NCBI GenBank assembly: GCA_965116235.1
Contig: OZ220496.1
Coordinates: 186,001 to 250,000, forward strand
Length of the DNA: 64,000 nucleotides
Direction of reading: 5' to 3'
From: MPNP01 sp965116235
GTDB taxonomy: Bacteria; Pseudomonadota; Alphaproteobacteria; Rhodobacterales; Rhodobacteraceae
The notes below the pieces were generated by a model. The model did not search any database. It saw only the letters and a program-made list of their open reading frames with translations, and was not told the origin of the DNA. Every line of letters begins with the position of its first letter. Position 1 is the first letter of the stretch. Shown one piece after another: positions 43,368 to 53,601 of this stretch. The position numbers and the translations under genes are program-made.

Positions 43368-44411
43368 ATGAAATCTAGGCTTTTTTCGGTCATTGGTGTC
43401 TTGAGCGGCATTGCTCTCTGGACCGGTGCGGGTGCGGCAGACAAGGAACTGATCGTGTTTGACTGGTCGGCTTACAATGACCCGGGGTTTTATCAAGGCT
43501 ATATTGATCAGCATGGTGATGAGCCGACCTTCACCTTCTTCGGCGAAGAGGAGGAGGCCTTCCAAAAATTGTCAAAGGGATTTGAGGCGGACGTGTCGCA
43601 CCCATGTTCGCAATCCGTCTCGAAATGGTATGATGCCGGCCTTCTTGATCCTTTGCAAGTGGACAAGATTGAGCGTTGGGACCATGTGAATGCCGTCAAG
43701 GAAAGCTTCAAGTATGATGGTGAATACTACTTTCTGCCATCCGACTGGGGGACAACAGCTCTGGCTTACCGCAACGACCTGGTTCCAGTCGAGGATATAC
43801 AGTCCCTGCAGGTGTTTGTTGACCCCAAATATGCCGGTCGAACCTCAATTGCAGACAACGTGGATGACGCTTACGCGCTGGCATTTCTGGCAACAGGAGT
43901 CTCCGACTGGTCCAGCGCAACCCAGGCGGACTTTGAGAAAGCATCGGCCTGGATGCGCCAGGCACATCAGAATGTTAGGGATTACTGGGCCGACGGAGCC
44001 GCGCTTTCGCAGCTGATGGCATCTGGTGAGGTTCTCATCTCCTGGGCCTGGAACGAAGTACCGGTCACGATGCAGGCTGAAGGTCACCCGGTTGTCATGA
44101 ACCGCTCCACAACTGAAGGATCATCAACATGGTTCTGCGGTTACGTGGATCTTGCCAATGGGGCCAACGATGAGGCAAAGGTTTACGACTTTTTCAACGC
44201 CTGGATGAGTCCGGATTCAGCCGAATACATCGTCAACGAATGGGGCTATGGTCATGGCAATCAGGTCGCAATGGAAAAACTCGGCACTGAGGTGCTTGAA
44301 GAAGTCGGGCTCGGCCCAGTGGATGTTCCCATTCTGGCTCAAAAGCCGATGGACCATTCTTTGCGCGACCAAATGGTGGCAGAGTTTGAGTTGATAAAGG
44401 CCGGATTCTAG
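43368..44411 (+). CDS. Spermidine/putrescine-type ABC substrate-binding protein
   Basis: 347 residues. The ATG at 43368 has GAGGAG 8 bases upstream and opens a signal peptide ending GAGAADK; the ATG at 43353 only adds residues before it. PotD-like features are ELIVFDWSAYNDPGFY near the start and LPSDWGTTALAYRNDL and AWNEVPVTM in the ligand cleft region. A periplasmic polyamine- or related-cation-binding protein for the PotBCA transporter that follows. Confidence 0.85.
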   Translation: MKSRLFSVIGVLSGIALWTGAGAADKELIVFDWSAYNDPGFYQGYIDQHGDEPTFTFFGEEEEAFQKLSKGFEADVSHPCSQSVSKWYDAGLLDPLQVDKIERWDHVNAVKESFKYDGEYYFLPSDWGTTALAYRNDLVPVEDIQSLQVFVDPKYAGRTSIADNVDDAYALAFLATGVSDWSSATQADFEKASAWMRQAHQNVRDYWADGAALSQLMASGEVLISWAWNEVPVTMQAEGHPVVMNRSTTEGSSTWFCGYVDLANGANDEAKVYDFFNAWMSPDSAEYIVNEWGYGHGNQVAMEKLGTEVLEEVGLGPVDVPILAQKPMDHSLRDQMVAEFELIKAGF

Positions 44412-44490
44412 CCTTGTGCCGAACACTAATGCGGTTGAAGGCCATGGGCATGGCCTTCACCAATCCTCGTCGGATTGACATCCCGATCTA

Positions 44491-45366
44491 ATGGCGCGGC
44501 TTCAGGTTACGAAAAGGCATCTGATACCACCTGGCTTCCTCTTGGTAAGCCCACCGTTCGTCTACGCCATCTGTTTTCTCCTGATTCCCCTTTCAGCTGT
44601 GGTCGCACTCAGCTTTTGGACCCAGGACTACATCCAGCTCAACCGCGAATTTACCCTTGCCAACTATAAAGAGGCCTGGACAAGCGTCGTTTATCAGACA
44701 CTGATGCTTCGGTCGCTGAAAGTCTCTTTCTTCGTTACGCTGTTGACCGTAGTTCTGGCCTTCCCCGTTGCCTATTACATTTCCTTTTTTGTTGCACCAA
44801 GTCGGAAGCCGCTATGGATATTCCTGATCACGATTCCCTTCTGGACCAGCTACCTGCTCAGAATTTTTCTCTGGAAAGTTATTCTTGGCTTTAACGGGGT
44901 GATCAACGGATCCTTGATCGGTCTCGGACTGATTGAGCAACCTCTCCAATTCCTGCTGTTCAATCAGGGCGCCGTAATTCTCACACTAAGCCATGCCTGG
45001 ATTCCGTTTGCCATACTTCCAATCTATGTTGCCCTCGAAAAAATCGATCGGACCCTGCTCGAGGCGGCTGAAGATCTGGGTGATGGCCCGATCAAGCGTT
45101 TTTTGCGGATAACCCTGCCACTGGCTGCCCCCGGCATAGTTGCGGCAACCCTGATCGTATTTATCCCGACGATCGGTGATTATGTGACACCGAGGCTGGT
45201 CGGCGGCCCCAACGGCCTCTTGATCGCCAACATGATTGAAGTTCAGTTCAAGAAAGCCAACAATGCGCCCTTGGGAGCAGCGCTGGCCCTTTCGGCCATG
45301 CTGATCGTCACGACTGTGGCCCTCGCGTTTCTCTGGCTCAATCGCAAGTACCTCAGACAGCGATGA
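44491..45366 (+). CDS. ABC transporter permease, PotB type
   Basis: 291 residues, about six hydrophobic helices, with the EAA loop EAAEDLGDGPIKRFLRITLPLAAPG. It begins 79 bases after the binding-protein gene and overlaps the PotC-type gene by four bases (ATGA). Confidence 0.88.
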   Translation: MARLQVTKRHLIPPGFLLVSPPFVYAICFLLIPLSAVVALSFWTQDYIQLNREFTLANYKEAWTSVVYQTLMLRSLKVSFFVTLLTVVLAFPVAYYISFFVAPSRKPLWIFLITIPFWTSYLLRIFLWKVILGFNGVINGSLIGLGLIEQPLQFLLFNQGAVILTLSHAWIPFAILPIYVALEKIDRTLLEAAEDLGDGPIKRFLRITLPLAAPGIVAATLIVFIPTIGDYVTPRLVGGPNGLLIANMIEVQFKKANNAPLGAALALSAMLIVTTVALAFLWLNRKYLRQR

Positions 45367-46184
45367 AATCACCATCGAAGACCTCGAAATACCTCGTCAT
45401 CTACGTTGGCGTGTTTCTCTGCTTTTTATATTCCCCGGCTCTGCTGCTACCTATCTTTTCCTTTAACGATGCCACGATCGTTGCCTTCCCCCTGCAGGGA
45501 TTCACCCTAAATTGGTTCGGTGAGGTGTTTCAGTCCGATGCACTGATTCAAGCGACCCTGAACAGTCTGCTCGTGGCTCTTGTTGCCTCCCTGTCCGCGA
45601 CTGTATTGGGCATATTTGCTGCCCGAGCGTCAACCCGCCACTCATTTCGCGGCAAGTTCGGCGTCATGGGCGTCATCATGGTGCCCATGTTTCTCCCGGA
45701 AATCATCGTTGGGGTGGCTTTGCTGGTCATGCTTCTCCAGCTTGGTTTCAGCCTGTCGCTCACGACGATCATTCTCGGACACATCCTGATCTGTCTTCCC
45801 TTCTGCACCGCCATACTGAGTGCCGGTTTTCAAGGGATGGACACAAGCATGGAAGAAGCGTCACTTGATCTTGGACGGGGAAAATTCGATACCTTTCGCC
45901 TGATCATTCTGCCTCTGGTCATGCCCGGCATCATCTCCAGCCTGCTGATTTCGTTCACGATCTCGCTGGATGAATTCATCATTGCCTTTTTCCTCTCCGG
46001 AACCGAGCCGACGCTGCCCGTCTATATCTGGGGTCAGCTCCGCTTTCCAACCCGCATTCCGATAATCCTGGCATTGGGAACGCTGATGCTGCTCGTTTCG
46101 CTTGCTCTGTTGGTGACCGCCGAGTATTTTCGTCGACTTGGCATCCGAAAAACCGGAACTGAGGATAAAGGAGGACTGTTTTGA
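45363..46184 (+). CDS. ABC transporter permease, PotC type
   Basis: 273 residues, six hydrophobic segments, EAA loop EASLDLGRGKFDTFRLIILPLVMPG and an SLDEFIIAFFLSG segment typical of PotC. Overlaps both neighbours. Partner of the PotB-type subunit. Confidence 0.88.
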   Translation: MKSPSKTSKYLVIYVGVFLCFLYSPALLLPIFSFNDATIVAFPLQGFTLNWFGEVFQSDALIQATLNSLLVALVASLSATVLGIFAARASTRHSFRGKFGVMGVIMVPMFLPEIIVGVALLVMLLQLGFSLSLTTIILGHILICLPFCTAILSAGFQGMDTSMEEASLDLGRGKFDTFRLIILPLVMPGIISSLLISFTISLDEFIIAFFLSGTEPTLPVYIWGQLRFPTRIPIILALGTLMLLVSLALLVTAEYFRRLGIRKTGTEDKGGLF

Positions 46185-47311
46185 ACCGCCAGTCAGTGGA
46201 AACGGCTGCCAACCAGCCGGAAGCCGGCAATTCGCCGATTATCCGGATTGCCAATCTGGAAAAGTACTATGGCGCACAGCAGGTTCTGTCGCCAATCTCG
46301 GTCGATATCCAGCAAGGGGAGTTCTTTACGATTGTCGGCCCGTCCGGGTGCGGAAAGACAACTTTGCTGCGGGTCATTGCCGGGTTTGAGGAACCCAGCT
46401 CGGGAACCCTGAAAATTGATGGCCGAAGCATGCAAGGGGTTACGGCAAACCTGCGACCGACCAACATGGTGTTTCAGAATTATGCCGTGTTTCCCCACAT
46501 GACCGTCGGTCAAAATGTCGCCTATGGGCTGGTGGCCCGAAACGTTGACAGGAGTTCAATCCGGTCTGAGGTGGACAAGGCACTGACAATGGTTGGGCTC
46601 GACGGTCTGAGCGACCGACCGTCAACGGCTCTCTCGGGAGGTCAAAAACAAAGAGTGGCGCTGGCCCGTGCGCTCATCCTCAAGCCCAAGGTGCTGCTTC
46701 TGGATGAGCCCCTTTCAGCCCTGGACAAAAAATTGCGCGAACAAATGCAGTATGAACTGCGTCAATTGCAGCGATCGGTTGGTATCACCTTCGTTCTTGT
46801 AACGCATGATCAGGAAGAGGCCTTGACCATGTCGGACCGGATTGCCGTCATGTCCATCGGCCAAATCACTCAGCTGGATACCCCGGAAGTCTTGTACAAT
46901 CGGCCAGCCAATCGTTATGTGGCCAGCTTTGTGGGTTACATGAACTTCTTTGACATGACGATCGTTGCCCAGAGCTCGACCGGTCTGGACCTTGAAGTCG
47001 AAAGCCTTGGTCGGATAAGAGTCGGCATGGAACAGGTGCCCGGTATATTCGGCCCCAAATCGGTCGTGGGTGTTCGCCCCGAACGGTTTACCATCTTGTC
47101 GGACAAGCACGCTCCGCAATCAAGGACAACCACTGGAACCGTGGTCAACCATCAATATTTTGGCGACATGACCTACTATGACGTCGCACTCGACGGATCA
47201 TCGAAGCCCATAACGATTTCCATGCGCAACTCAGACTCGAGTGCACGGTTTCCAATCGGCACCTCCGTTGAGGTGGGGTGGGACGGAAATTCACTCCTCG
47301 TATTGGACTGA
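46181..47311 (+). CDS. ABC transporter ATPase, PotA type
   Basis: 376 residues. It starts at TTG 46181, overlapping the permease stop (TTGA), with AAAGGAGGA 5-13 bases upstream. Motifs: Walker A GPSGCGKTT, Q-loop MVFQNY, signature LSGGQKQR, Walker B LLLDEPLSALD, H-loop THD, then the C-terminal TOBE domain (VVGVRPERF). Powers the PotB/PotC importer. Confidence 0.9.
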   Translation: MNRQSVETAANQPEAGNSPIIRIANLEKYYGAQQVLSPISVDIQQGEFFTIVGPSGCGKTTLLRVIAGFEEPSSGTLKIDGRSMQGVTANLRPTNMVFQNYAVFPHMTVGQNVAYGLVARNVDRSSIRSEVDKALTMVGLDGLSDRPSTALSGGQKQRVALARALILKPKVLLLDEPLSALDKKLREQMQYELRQLQRSVGITFVLVTHDQEEALTMSDRIAVMSIGQITQLDTPEVLYNRPANRYVASFVGYMNFFDMTIVAQSSTGLDLEVESLGRIRVGMEQVPGIFGPKSVVGVRPERFTILSDKHAPQSRTTTGTVVNHQYFGDMTYYDVALDGSSKPITISMRNSDSSARFPIGTSVEVGWDGNSLLVLD

Positions 47312-47409
47312 TCAACCACAGTCCCCTTCCCTGATCAATAGGCCGACTGCCAGCTACGCCTCTGAGTGCGTCTCGCGTGCATCACTTGACGGGCGGTCAC
47401 ATCAAGCCC

Positions 47410-47439
47410 GCGGCAGAGAGACTCGTCTTCCTCTGCCGC
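47410..47439. terminator. Hairpin between convergent potA-like and htrA genes
   Basis: A perfect 9-bp stem (GCGGCAGAG / CTCTGCCGC) with a 12-base loop, in the 139-base gap between the two converging stops. It may terminate or protect both transcripts; there is no T-run. Confidence 0.5.
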
Positions 47440-47450
47440 TGGCCACTGGC

Positions 47451-48956
47451 TTAATTTCCCAGCTCGACAATCACTTCGGTCAGAACCTCGCCGCGCTGAA
47501 CGATCAAGGGCAGCTCAGCCATGCCATCCTCTCGGGCCAGCCGAACTTCTTCCGAAACCTCGTCAATGCTGGTAACCTTGTTGTGATTGACAAAGTAGAT
47601 CACATCGTCCACGGCAATGCCAGCCTTGGCTGCTGCCGAACCATCCGTCACCGTGACGACACGGACTTCAACCTCGCCTTCACTTCCTTGCACCTCTTCC
47701 AGGGTCATGCCCAGCATGGAATTGTCTTCTGTCATGGGGACCTGCCGAGCAACGACACTGGGGTCGACGGGTCTTTGACCCAGCTCCACCGTCAGGGACA
47801 GCTCTTCGTTCCCTCGCTCAACCTGAAGCATGACTTGGCTCCCCGGCCGGCGATCGCTGACATACTGGACAAAGTCTCGGACACTCGTGGCCGTATAGCC
47901 ATCAATATTGAGAATCGTGTCCCCGGGCAACAGCCCGCCGCGATAGGCGGCACTGTCACGATACACAGTCTCCACCCTGATCTTGCCCTCAAAATCTTCA
48001 CCCGGCGGATTGCCTATGGCTATGCCGAGATAACCTCTCGACACCCCACCCTGCTGGATGATTTGCTCCACAACATCGGCGACGACTCCGGAGGAAATCG
48101 AAAAGCCGATTCCGATCGAGCCGACACTCATGCCGGTTGTCTTGATGGCCGTATTGACACCAATGACCTCACCGTCAACATTGAACAACGGGCCACCAGA
48201 ATTGCCGATATTGATCGTGGCATCCGTCTGAAAATAGTCATCGTAGGGACCGCCCAAATCCCTGTATTTGGCTGAAATGACACCTTTTGACACGGACAGG
48301 CCAATGCCTAGAGGATTGCCGATCACAACCACAGGTTCGCCAATTTGAACCTCTTCACTGTTGCCGAACTTGACGAAGTCAAACGTTCGGTCGGCTTCAA
48401 TCTGCAATACGGCGAGATCGGTTTCCCGGTCGGCTCCAATGACCGTTGCCTGATACTTGTCTTTCTCGTTGCTCAGATTGACCGTTATTTTTGCCGCCTG
48501 TTCGACAACGTGATAGTTGGTCACCACTTTGCCATCGGGTGAAATGATAAAGCCGGATCCATACGCGATCCGAGCCTCAAGCCCCTGGGCCTGGTTGGAG
48601 AAATCAATGTCGTGCCCCAAGCCGAAGGGATCATGCTTGTCCTTCAGACCCCGTTGCTGCTGAAAGAAATCATCACCAAAAAAGCGCCGCATGAAATCTT
48701 CCAGCTGAGGAGAATAGAAGTAGTCATCCGATCTCCGGTCGTCTGCAGTGCCGTCATTGCTACCAAGCTCAACTTCCAGCGTGACAACCGCCGGCAGAAT
48801 CTTTTTGACCATCGCGCTTGTGTCGTCATGGGCCTGAAGAGGCGTAATCAGGACTGATGACAACACCAGTCCAGACAGCAACCGGCCAGCCAGATCCACA
48901 AGGCTTGAGCGGCTCAATTTGCTGGCATTGCTGTCAACTAACAATCTTTTAAACAT
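47451..48956 (-). CDS. Do-like (HtrA/DegP) periplasmic serine protease
   Basis: 501 residues. The ATG at 48956 is preferred over the one at 48998 as it has AGGTGAT upstream and gives a signal-anchor ending ITPLQAHD. The triad is His in TNYHVV, Asp in ETDLAVLQ and Ser in NIGNSGGPLF. Two PDZ domains follow (from RGYLGIAIGNPP and MLGMTLEEVQ). A periplasmic quality-control protease/chaperone. The htrA-DUF2065-hflC-hflK order is a typical alphaproteobacterial arrangement. Confidence 0.93.
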   Translation of the reverse strand: MFKRLLVDSNASKLSRSSLVDLAGRLLSGLVLSSVLITPLQAHDDTSAMVKKILPAVVTLEVELGSNDGTADDRRSDDYFYSPQLEDFMRRFFGDDFFQQQRGLKDKHDPFGLGHDIDFSNQAQGLEARIAYGSGFIISPDGKVVTNYHVVEQAAKITVNLSNEKDKYQATVIGADRETDLAVLQIEADRTFDFVKFGNSEEVQIGEPVVVIGNPLGIGLSVSKGVISAKYRDLGGPYDDYFQTDATINIGNSGGPLFNVDGEVIGVNTAIKTTGMSVGSIGIGFSISSGVVADVVEQIIQQGGVSRGYLGIAIGNPPGEDFEGKIRVETVYRDSAAYRGGLLPGDTILNIDGYTATSVRDFVQYVSDRRPGSQVMLQVERGNEELSLTVELGQRPVDPSVVARQVPMTEDNSMLGMTLEEVQGSEGEVEVRVVTVTDGSAAAKAGIAVDDVIYFVNHNKVTSIDEVSEEVRLAREDGMAELPLIVQRGEVLTEVIVELGN

Positions 48957-49133
48957 GGCATCACCTAAGTTGTCGTGTTTGACGCACACTGAAATCACTT
49001 TGCCGCAGACTGCAATGAACAGTCATTCCAGTCTTCCAGTGTTCGCCAACATATTTGCTACACCGTTCAAGAATTAAGAAACCAGAGGCTCCAAACCAAA
49101 ATCAATTTTTAGTTATTGATCGAACCTGGCGTT

Positions 49134-49319
49134 TCAGCCGGCCAACCAAACGATCAAGACGCCCAGAGCCATGATGCCGAGACCCAGATATCGTCTCTGC
49201 TCAGGTGACATTCGATTCAGAAACCGGACTGCTTCCTCAAGCCGCTTGGGGGCCAGAGCAATCACGAGGCCCTCAATGACCGCGACCAAGCCCAAAGCGA
49301 TAATGAACTGGCTAATCAC
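49134..49319 (-). CDS. DUF2065 (YjeT-like) small membrane protein
   Basis: 61 residues with two hydrophobic helices (about 2-22 and 44-60) separated by a LNRMSPEQRRYLGL linker, the signature of DUF2065. Found next to hflC in many proteobacteria; function not known. 18 bases downstream of hflC. Confidence 0.85.
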   Translation of the reverse strand: MISQFIIALGLVAVIEGLVIALAPKRLEEAVRFLNRMSPEQRRYLGLGIMALGVLIVWLAG

Positions 49320-49337
49320 TGGCTTGATGGTTGCGCT

Positions 49338-50225
49338 TTAGGGCTCACCACCAGGTCGGCTGTCCTGAGCGGCTGAATTTTTGAAGTAGTCAAAAAACTC
49401 GCCGTCAAAATCAATCAGAAGCGTTGTGTTTTCCTGAAGCATCGAAGACTGGTAGGCATTGAGCGACCGGTAGAATTCGAAGAATTCAGGATCCTGCTCA
49501 AAGGCATTCGCATAAATCCGGTTTCTTTCGGCATCCGCTTCACCCCGAACGACTTCGGCATCCCTTTGGGCCTCGGAGACGATTTCAACCTGAGTACGGT
49601 CGGCCTGAGCTCGGACCTTTTGGGCCGCCTCTTCACCCCTTGCTATCTCGTCGGCCGCTTCCCTTTCCCGTTCGGCCCGCATGCGGGCAAAGGTGGCTTC
49701 AAGGTTCTGAGCCGGCAAGTCCGTTCTCTTCAATCGCACATCCACGATCTCAAGGCCAAGATTGGACGCTTCGTTCTTGGCCGTTTCCGTAATTCCGGCA
49801 ATCAGACTTGCCCGGTCGGTGGACAGTATCGTTCCCGACGTTACCGTACCGAGGACTTCCCGGGTGGCCGCGTTCAGAACGTTGCGCAACCGGCTCTCGG
49901 CTGACCCTTCAACGCCGACCGCTTCCCTGAACTGAACAACATCGGCAATCCGATAACGAGCAAAGGCATCGACTACGAGTCGTCGGTCGTCAAGAGGTGT
50001 TACCTCCAGGGACTGAGTTTCCAGTGAAAGAATGCGGTCCTCGTAGCGAACAACCTCCTGGATGAAGGGGATCTTGAATGCCAGTCCCGGCGTTTCCTTG
50101 ACCCGCTTGACCTGACCAAATTGCAGCACCAAAGCCTTTTCACGCTCGTCAACAATGTAGACGGACGAAATGATGCCGACCACCACGACAGCCACGGCAC
50201 CAAGAATTAAAGTCGTACGATTCAT
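49338..50225 (-). CDS. hflC: HflC, modulator of FtsH protease
   Basis: 295 residues: an N-terminal membrane anchor (about 5-25) and an SPFH/band 7 domain (VDEREKALVLQFGQVKR, PGLAFKIPFIQ), then a charged helical region (AREREAADEIARGEEAAQ). Forms the HflKC cage around FtsH. Overlaps hflK by four bases. Confidence 0.95.
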   Translation of the reverse strand: MNRTTLILGAVAVVVVGIISSVYIVDEREKALVLQFGQVKRVKETPGLAFKIPFIQEVVRYEDRILSLETQSLEVTPLDDRRLVVDAFARYRIADVVQFREAVGVEGSAESRLRNVLNAATREVLGTVTSGTILSTDRASLIAGITETAKNEASNLGLEIVDVRLKRTDLPAQNLEATFARMRAEREREAADEIARGEEAAQKVRAQADRTQVEIVSEAQRDAEVVRGEADAERNRIYANAFEQDPEFFEFYRSLNAYQSSMLQENTTLLIDFDGEFFDYFKNSAAQDSRPGGEP

Positions 50226-51307
50226 TGATTGTCTCCTTGTACAGCCGGTCTGGGATTGCTGCGAATCTCATTCACTGGCAAATATGGAAGGACTCCGGAG
50301 TCGCCATCCAGGATGATCTTGTCGACTGAGCCAAGGACTCTCTCGATGGTTTCGATATACAATCTCTGGCGCGTCACATCCTTCGAATTCTGGTATTCGC
50401 TCAGGACGGCCAAAAAGCGGCTAGCCTCACCTTGAGCCTGATTCACGACCTGAGCCCTGTATCCCTCAGCTTCCTCAAGGAGTTGAGCTGCCTCACCACG
50501 CGCACTTGCCAATACCCTGTTGGCATAGGCATCGGCCTGCTTCTCCAGCCGATCTCTTTCCTGTTCAGCTGCCTGAACTTCCCGGAAACTGTCAATGACG
50601 GCCGCCGGCGGATCGGCCTTGTCGAAATTGACCCGAACCACGCTCATTCCCGAATCATAGTTGTCCAGATTGGCCTGAATCAACTCACGCAGGTTTGATG
50701 CCACAACTCCACGGTCCCGGTTCAGAATGGGAGCCAGCTCGGAGCGGGCCATGATTTCTCGCATGGCTGACTCGGACACGGCCAGAATCGTTTCTTCCTG
50801 ATCGCGCAAATTGAACAGGAACTTGGCGGGATCGGATACGTTCCAGACAACCTGAAAGCCGACATCGACGATATTTTCATCACCGGTGAGCATCAAGCCC
50901 GCATCAGAGCGCGAATTGGGACTGTCAGAACCAATATCTACAGTTCTCTCTCGCGTGACTTCAACGATTTCCTTGGTCACCAACGGCCACGGGGCAAAAT
51001 TCAGACCGGGGTCCCCGGTGGCCAAATAGGCACCTAGAAACAGTTCAACCGACCGTTGCTCGGGCTTGACCGAATAAAACGAGTTGAAGGCCCAAAAACC
51101 GACGACCAGAATCACGATGATCAGGTAAAAGCCTTTGGGAACCTTGTTGTCGCCGCCACCCTTGCCGGGCCGTCTGCCACCCTTGCCGACAATTCCCTTC
51201 AGGCGGTCCCGGCCCAAATTGATGATATCGTCGAGTTCAGGAATCTCCGGACCCTGTGGCCTGTTTCCACCGCCGCCACCCCACGGTCCATTTGAATTGC
51301 TACTCAT
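50222..51307 (-). CDS. hflK: HflK, modulator of FtsH protease
   Basis: 361 residues from the ATG at 51307, which gives the usual Gly-rich N-terminus (MSSNSNGPWGGGGG); a start 13 codons earlier is less typical. A membrane helix at about 68-85 is followed by the SPFH domain (VKPEQRSVELFLG, FAPWPLVTKEIVEV). Partner of HflC. Confidence 0.95.
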   Translation of the reverse strand: MSSNSNGPWGGGGGNRPQGPEIPELDDIINLGRDRLKGIVGKGGRRPGKGGGDNKVPKGFYLIIVILVVGFWAFNSFYSVKPEQRSVELFLGAYLATGDPGLNFAPWPLVTKEIVEVTRERTVDIGSDSPNSRSDAGLMLTGDENIVDVGFQVVWNVSDPAKFLFNLRDQEETILAVSESAMREIMARSELAPILNRDRGVVASNLRELIQANLDNYDSGMSVVRVNFDKADPPAAVIDSFREVQAAEQERDRLEKQADAYANRVLASARGEAAQLLEEAEGYRAQVVNQAQGEASRFLAVLSEYQNSKDVTRQRLYIETIERVLGSVDKIILDGDSGVLPYLPVNEIRSNPRPAVQGDNQ

Positions 51308-51378
51308 CTCGGCCATAGCCCCCGTTTGTTGAGTTCTTATATTCACGCCTTGTCAATTGTATTCTTTCAGCCCTTTTT

Positions 51379-52731
51379 TCAAGATGCTCGGACTGGAGTG
51401 CGCATCGTAACCAGTTCCTCGGCAGCCGTTGGATGGACCGCCACGGTCCGATCGAATTCTTCTTTCGTGGCTCCCATCTTGACGGCAATGCCGACCATCT
51501 GAATCATTTCAGCCGCTCCCGGCGCCATGAGATGAACCCCTAGAACCCTTCCGGTAACCTTGTCAACGATCATCTTCATGAGGTTCTGCTCGCTCCGGCC
51601 CGACATTGCATTCAGCATGGGGCGGAATCTGGTCATGTATATCTCGATGTCATGATTCTTTCGGGCCTGGGTTTCAGTCATTCCTACCGTGCCGATTTCT
51701 GGTCGCGTAAATACGGCGGTCGGCACATTGACATGATCAACGGGCGTGGGGACACCATCAAATACTGTTGCCGTGAACTGCATGGCTTCTCGTATGGCTA
51801 CGGGAGTGAGATTCAGTCGGTTTGTAGCATCGCCGATGGCAAAAATTGATGGTACACAGGATTGTGAATACTCATCCACGACGACGGCACCAGAGCCGTC
51901 CAGCTGTACGCCGACAACCTCCAAATTGAGCCCCCGCGTGTTAGGTCGGCGACCCGTTGCATAAAGGATGGCGTCGTACGTCTTGGATTGGCCGTCATCT
52001 GACTCGACTGACAGTGCCTGGCCAGCTTTTGCAATTCGGTTAATATTGCGATGAAGTCGGATATCAACGCCGCGATTGCTCATGGATTCATGGAGGTGAT
52101 TTCGAACGTCATCGTCAAACCCGCGCAGTATCTGTTCTCCACGGTAGTACTGGGTTACATTTGACCCCATTCCATTGAAAATGCCGGCAAATTCGCAAGC
52201 GATATAACCTCCTCCACAAATCAGGATATTTTGCGGCAGCTCCCTCAGTTTGAACACATCGTTCGAGGTCATGATCAGGTCGGAGCCTTCAAACTCGGGT
52301 ACAAAGGGGCTCCCACCAGTCGCAACGAGTATGGTTTTGGCCGTGAACCGACGTCCGTCTGCGAGTTCAACCTGATGCGGATCCACAAGCACAGCCCGGG
52401 AACGATAACATCGCACATTGACCTTGTTGAGGTTGGCTTGATATATTCTTTCCAGCCGATCAATCTCAGCATCCTTGGTCCGCTGAAATGAGGAGAAATC
52501 AAAACTCCGGGGACCAAACGACCAGCCAAAACCCTGCGCATCCTCCAGACAATCCTTGAAATCGGCGGCATACACCATGAGTTTCTTTGGAACACAGCCT
52601 CGAATCACGCACGTTCCCCCATAGCGATATTCCTCGGCCAGTCCGACCTTGAATCCCTTTTGTGCAGTTACTCTGGCGGCACGGATGCCACCCGACCCGC
52701 CACCTATGACAAACAGGTCAAAATCAAACAC
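51379..52731 (-). CDS. gor: Glutathione-disulfide reductase
   Basis: 450 residues. FAD site GGGSGGIRAA, redox disulfide GGTCVIRGCVPKK, second nucleotide site around ILICGGGYIACEFAGIFNGMGS, ATGRRPNT, and the C-terminal His-Glu pair in VAVHPTAAEELVTM. Reduces GSSG with NADPH in the cytosol. Adjacent to rpiA on the same strand, as in many alphaproteobacteria. Confidence 0.93.
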   Translation of the reverse strand: MFDFDLFVIGGGSGGIRAARVTAQKGFKVGLAEEYRYGGTCVIRGCVPKKLMVYAADFKDCLEDAQGFGWSFGPRSFDFSSFQRTKDAEIDRLERIYQANLNKVNVRCYRSRAVLVDPHQVELADGRRFTAKTILVATGGSPFVPEFEGSDLIMTSNDVFKLRELPQNILICGGGYIACEFAGIFNGMGSNVTQYYRGEQILRGFDDDVRNHLHESMSNRGVDIRLHRNINRIAKAGQALSVESDDGQSKTYDAILYATGRRPNTRGLNLEVVGVQLDGSGAVVVDEYSQSCVPSIFAIGDATNRLNLTPVAIREAMQFTATVFDGVPTPVDHVNVPTAVFTRPEIGTVGMTETQARKNHDIEIYMTRFRPMLNAMSGRSEQNLMKMIVDKVTGRVLGVHLMAPGAAEMIQMVGIAVKMGATKEEFDRTVAVHPTAAEELVTMRTPVRAS

Positions 52732-52890
52732 GGTCCTCTCTCAATTGTTTCTGCTGAACTCAAGACTACACCACGCGTGGGAAATGTCTTCCCACTTTTT
52801 CTCGTTCCGACGACAGTTTTGTACAAACCAACGATCGCAGCCTGGATACAAATCGGAAAATGCGGGCCGGAATCGCGAGGCTGCTACAAG

Positions 52891-53601
52891 CTAAAAAACG
52901 GTAATCTTACCGCTGCTGTCGCCGGCAATCACCTCATCACAGAGTCCGATGAACAGACCACAATCCACGACCCCAATCTGCAACTTGATTTCCTTCTCCA
53001 GTAGCTCCGGAGATGGAATATGATTGAGCTTAAAGTCCAGAATGTAATTCCCTTCATCAGTCCGGTACGGGATTCCATCCGCCATCCGCAGCTTACCCCG
53101 GCTGCAATCGAACTTCATCTCCTTAAACAGATACTCAAGCCGGCTCAAGGTCGCAGTCCAACCGAAGGCGATAATTTCAACCGGCAGCGGAAACTGTCCC
53201 AGTGAACTGACCTTCTTGGATATGCTTGCAATCACATTCATCCTGGTCGAAGCGGACGCAACGATTTTTTCCTGTAATAGCGCTCCCCCTCCCCCTTTGA
53301 TCAGATTCAAATCCGCATCGAATTCATCGGCACCATCCAAGGTCAAGTCCAGCCTGCCGACCCGGGTGAGATCAGAAATCCGTAGGCCGAACGATTCCGC
53401 CAACTGCCTCGTTTGGCTTGAAGTTGCAACGAAAGTTAAACGACGCTCTGTCTGAAGGCTTTGCTTTGCTATCATTCGAACCAGATGACTTGCTGTCGAC
53501 CCGGTTCCCAAACCCACCTTCATGTCGTCTTTCAGATAGCTCAGGGCGTAGGCCGCAGCACTCTTCTTGCCAAAATCCTCCGAAACATTTTGGTTGTTCA
53601 T
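52891..53601 (-). CDS. rpiA: Ribose-5-phosphate isomerase A
   Basis: 236 residues with the RpiA motifs VGLGTGSTASHLV, LDGADEFDADLNLIKGGGGALLQEKIVA and VEIIAFGW. Interconverts ribose-5-phosphate and ribulose-5-phosphate in the pentose phosphate pathway. 160 bases upstream of gor, which follows on the same strand. Confidence 0.93.
   Translation of the reverse strand: MNNQNVSEDFGKKSAAAYALSYLKDDMKVGLGTGSTASHLVRMIAKQSLQTERRLTFVATSSQTRQLAESFGLRISDLTRVGRLDLTLDGADEFDADLNLIKGGGGALLQEKIVASASTRMNVIASISKKVSSLGQFPLPVEIIAFGWTATLSRLEYLFKEMKFDCSRGKLRMADGIPYRTDEGNYILDFKLNHIPSPELLEKEIKLQIGVVDCGLFIGLCDEVIAGDSSGKITVF

Noticed and set aside
47241..48275. A 344-codon plus-strand frame over htrA
   Set aside because: Shadow of the protease gene, whose catalytic triad and PDZ domains are plain on the minus strand.
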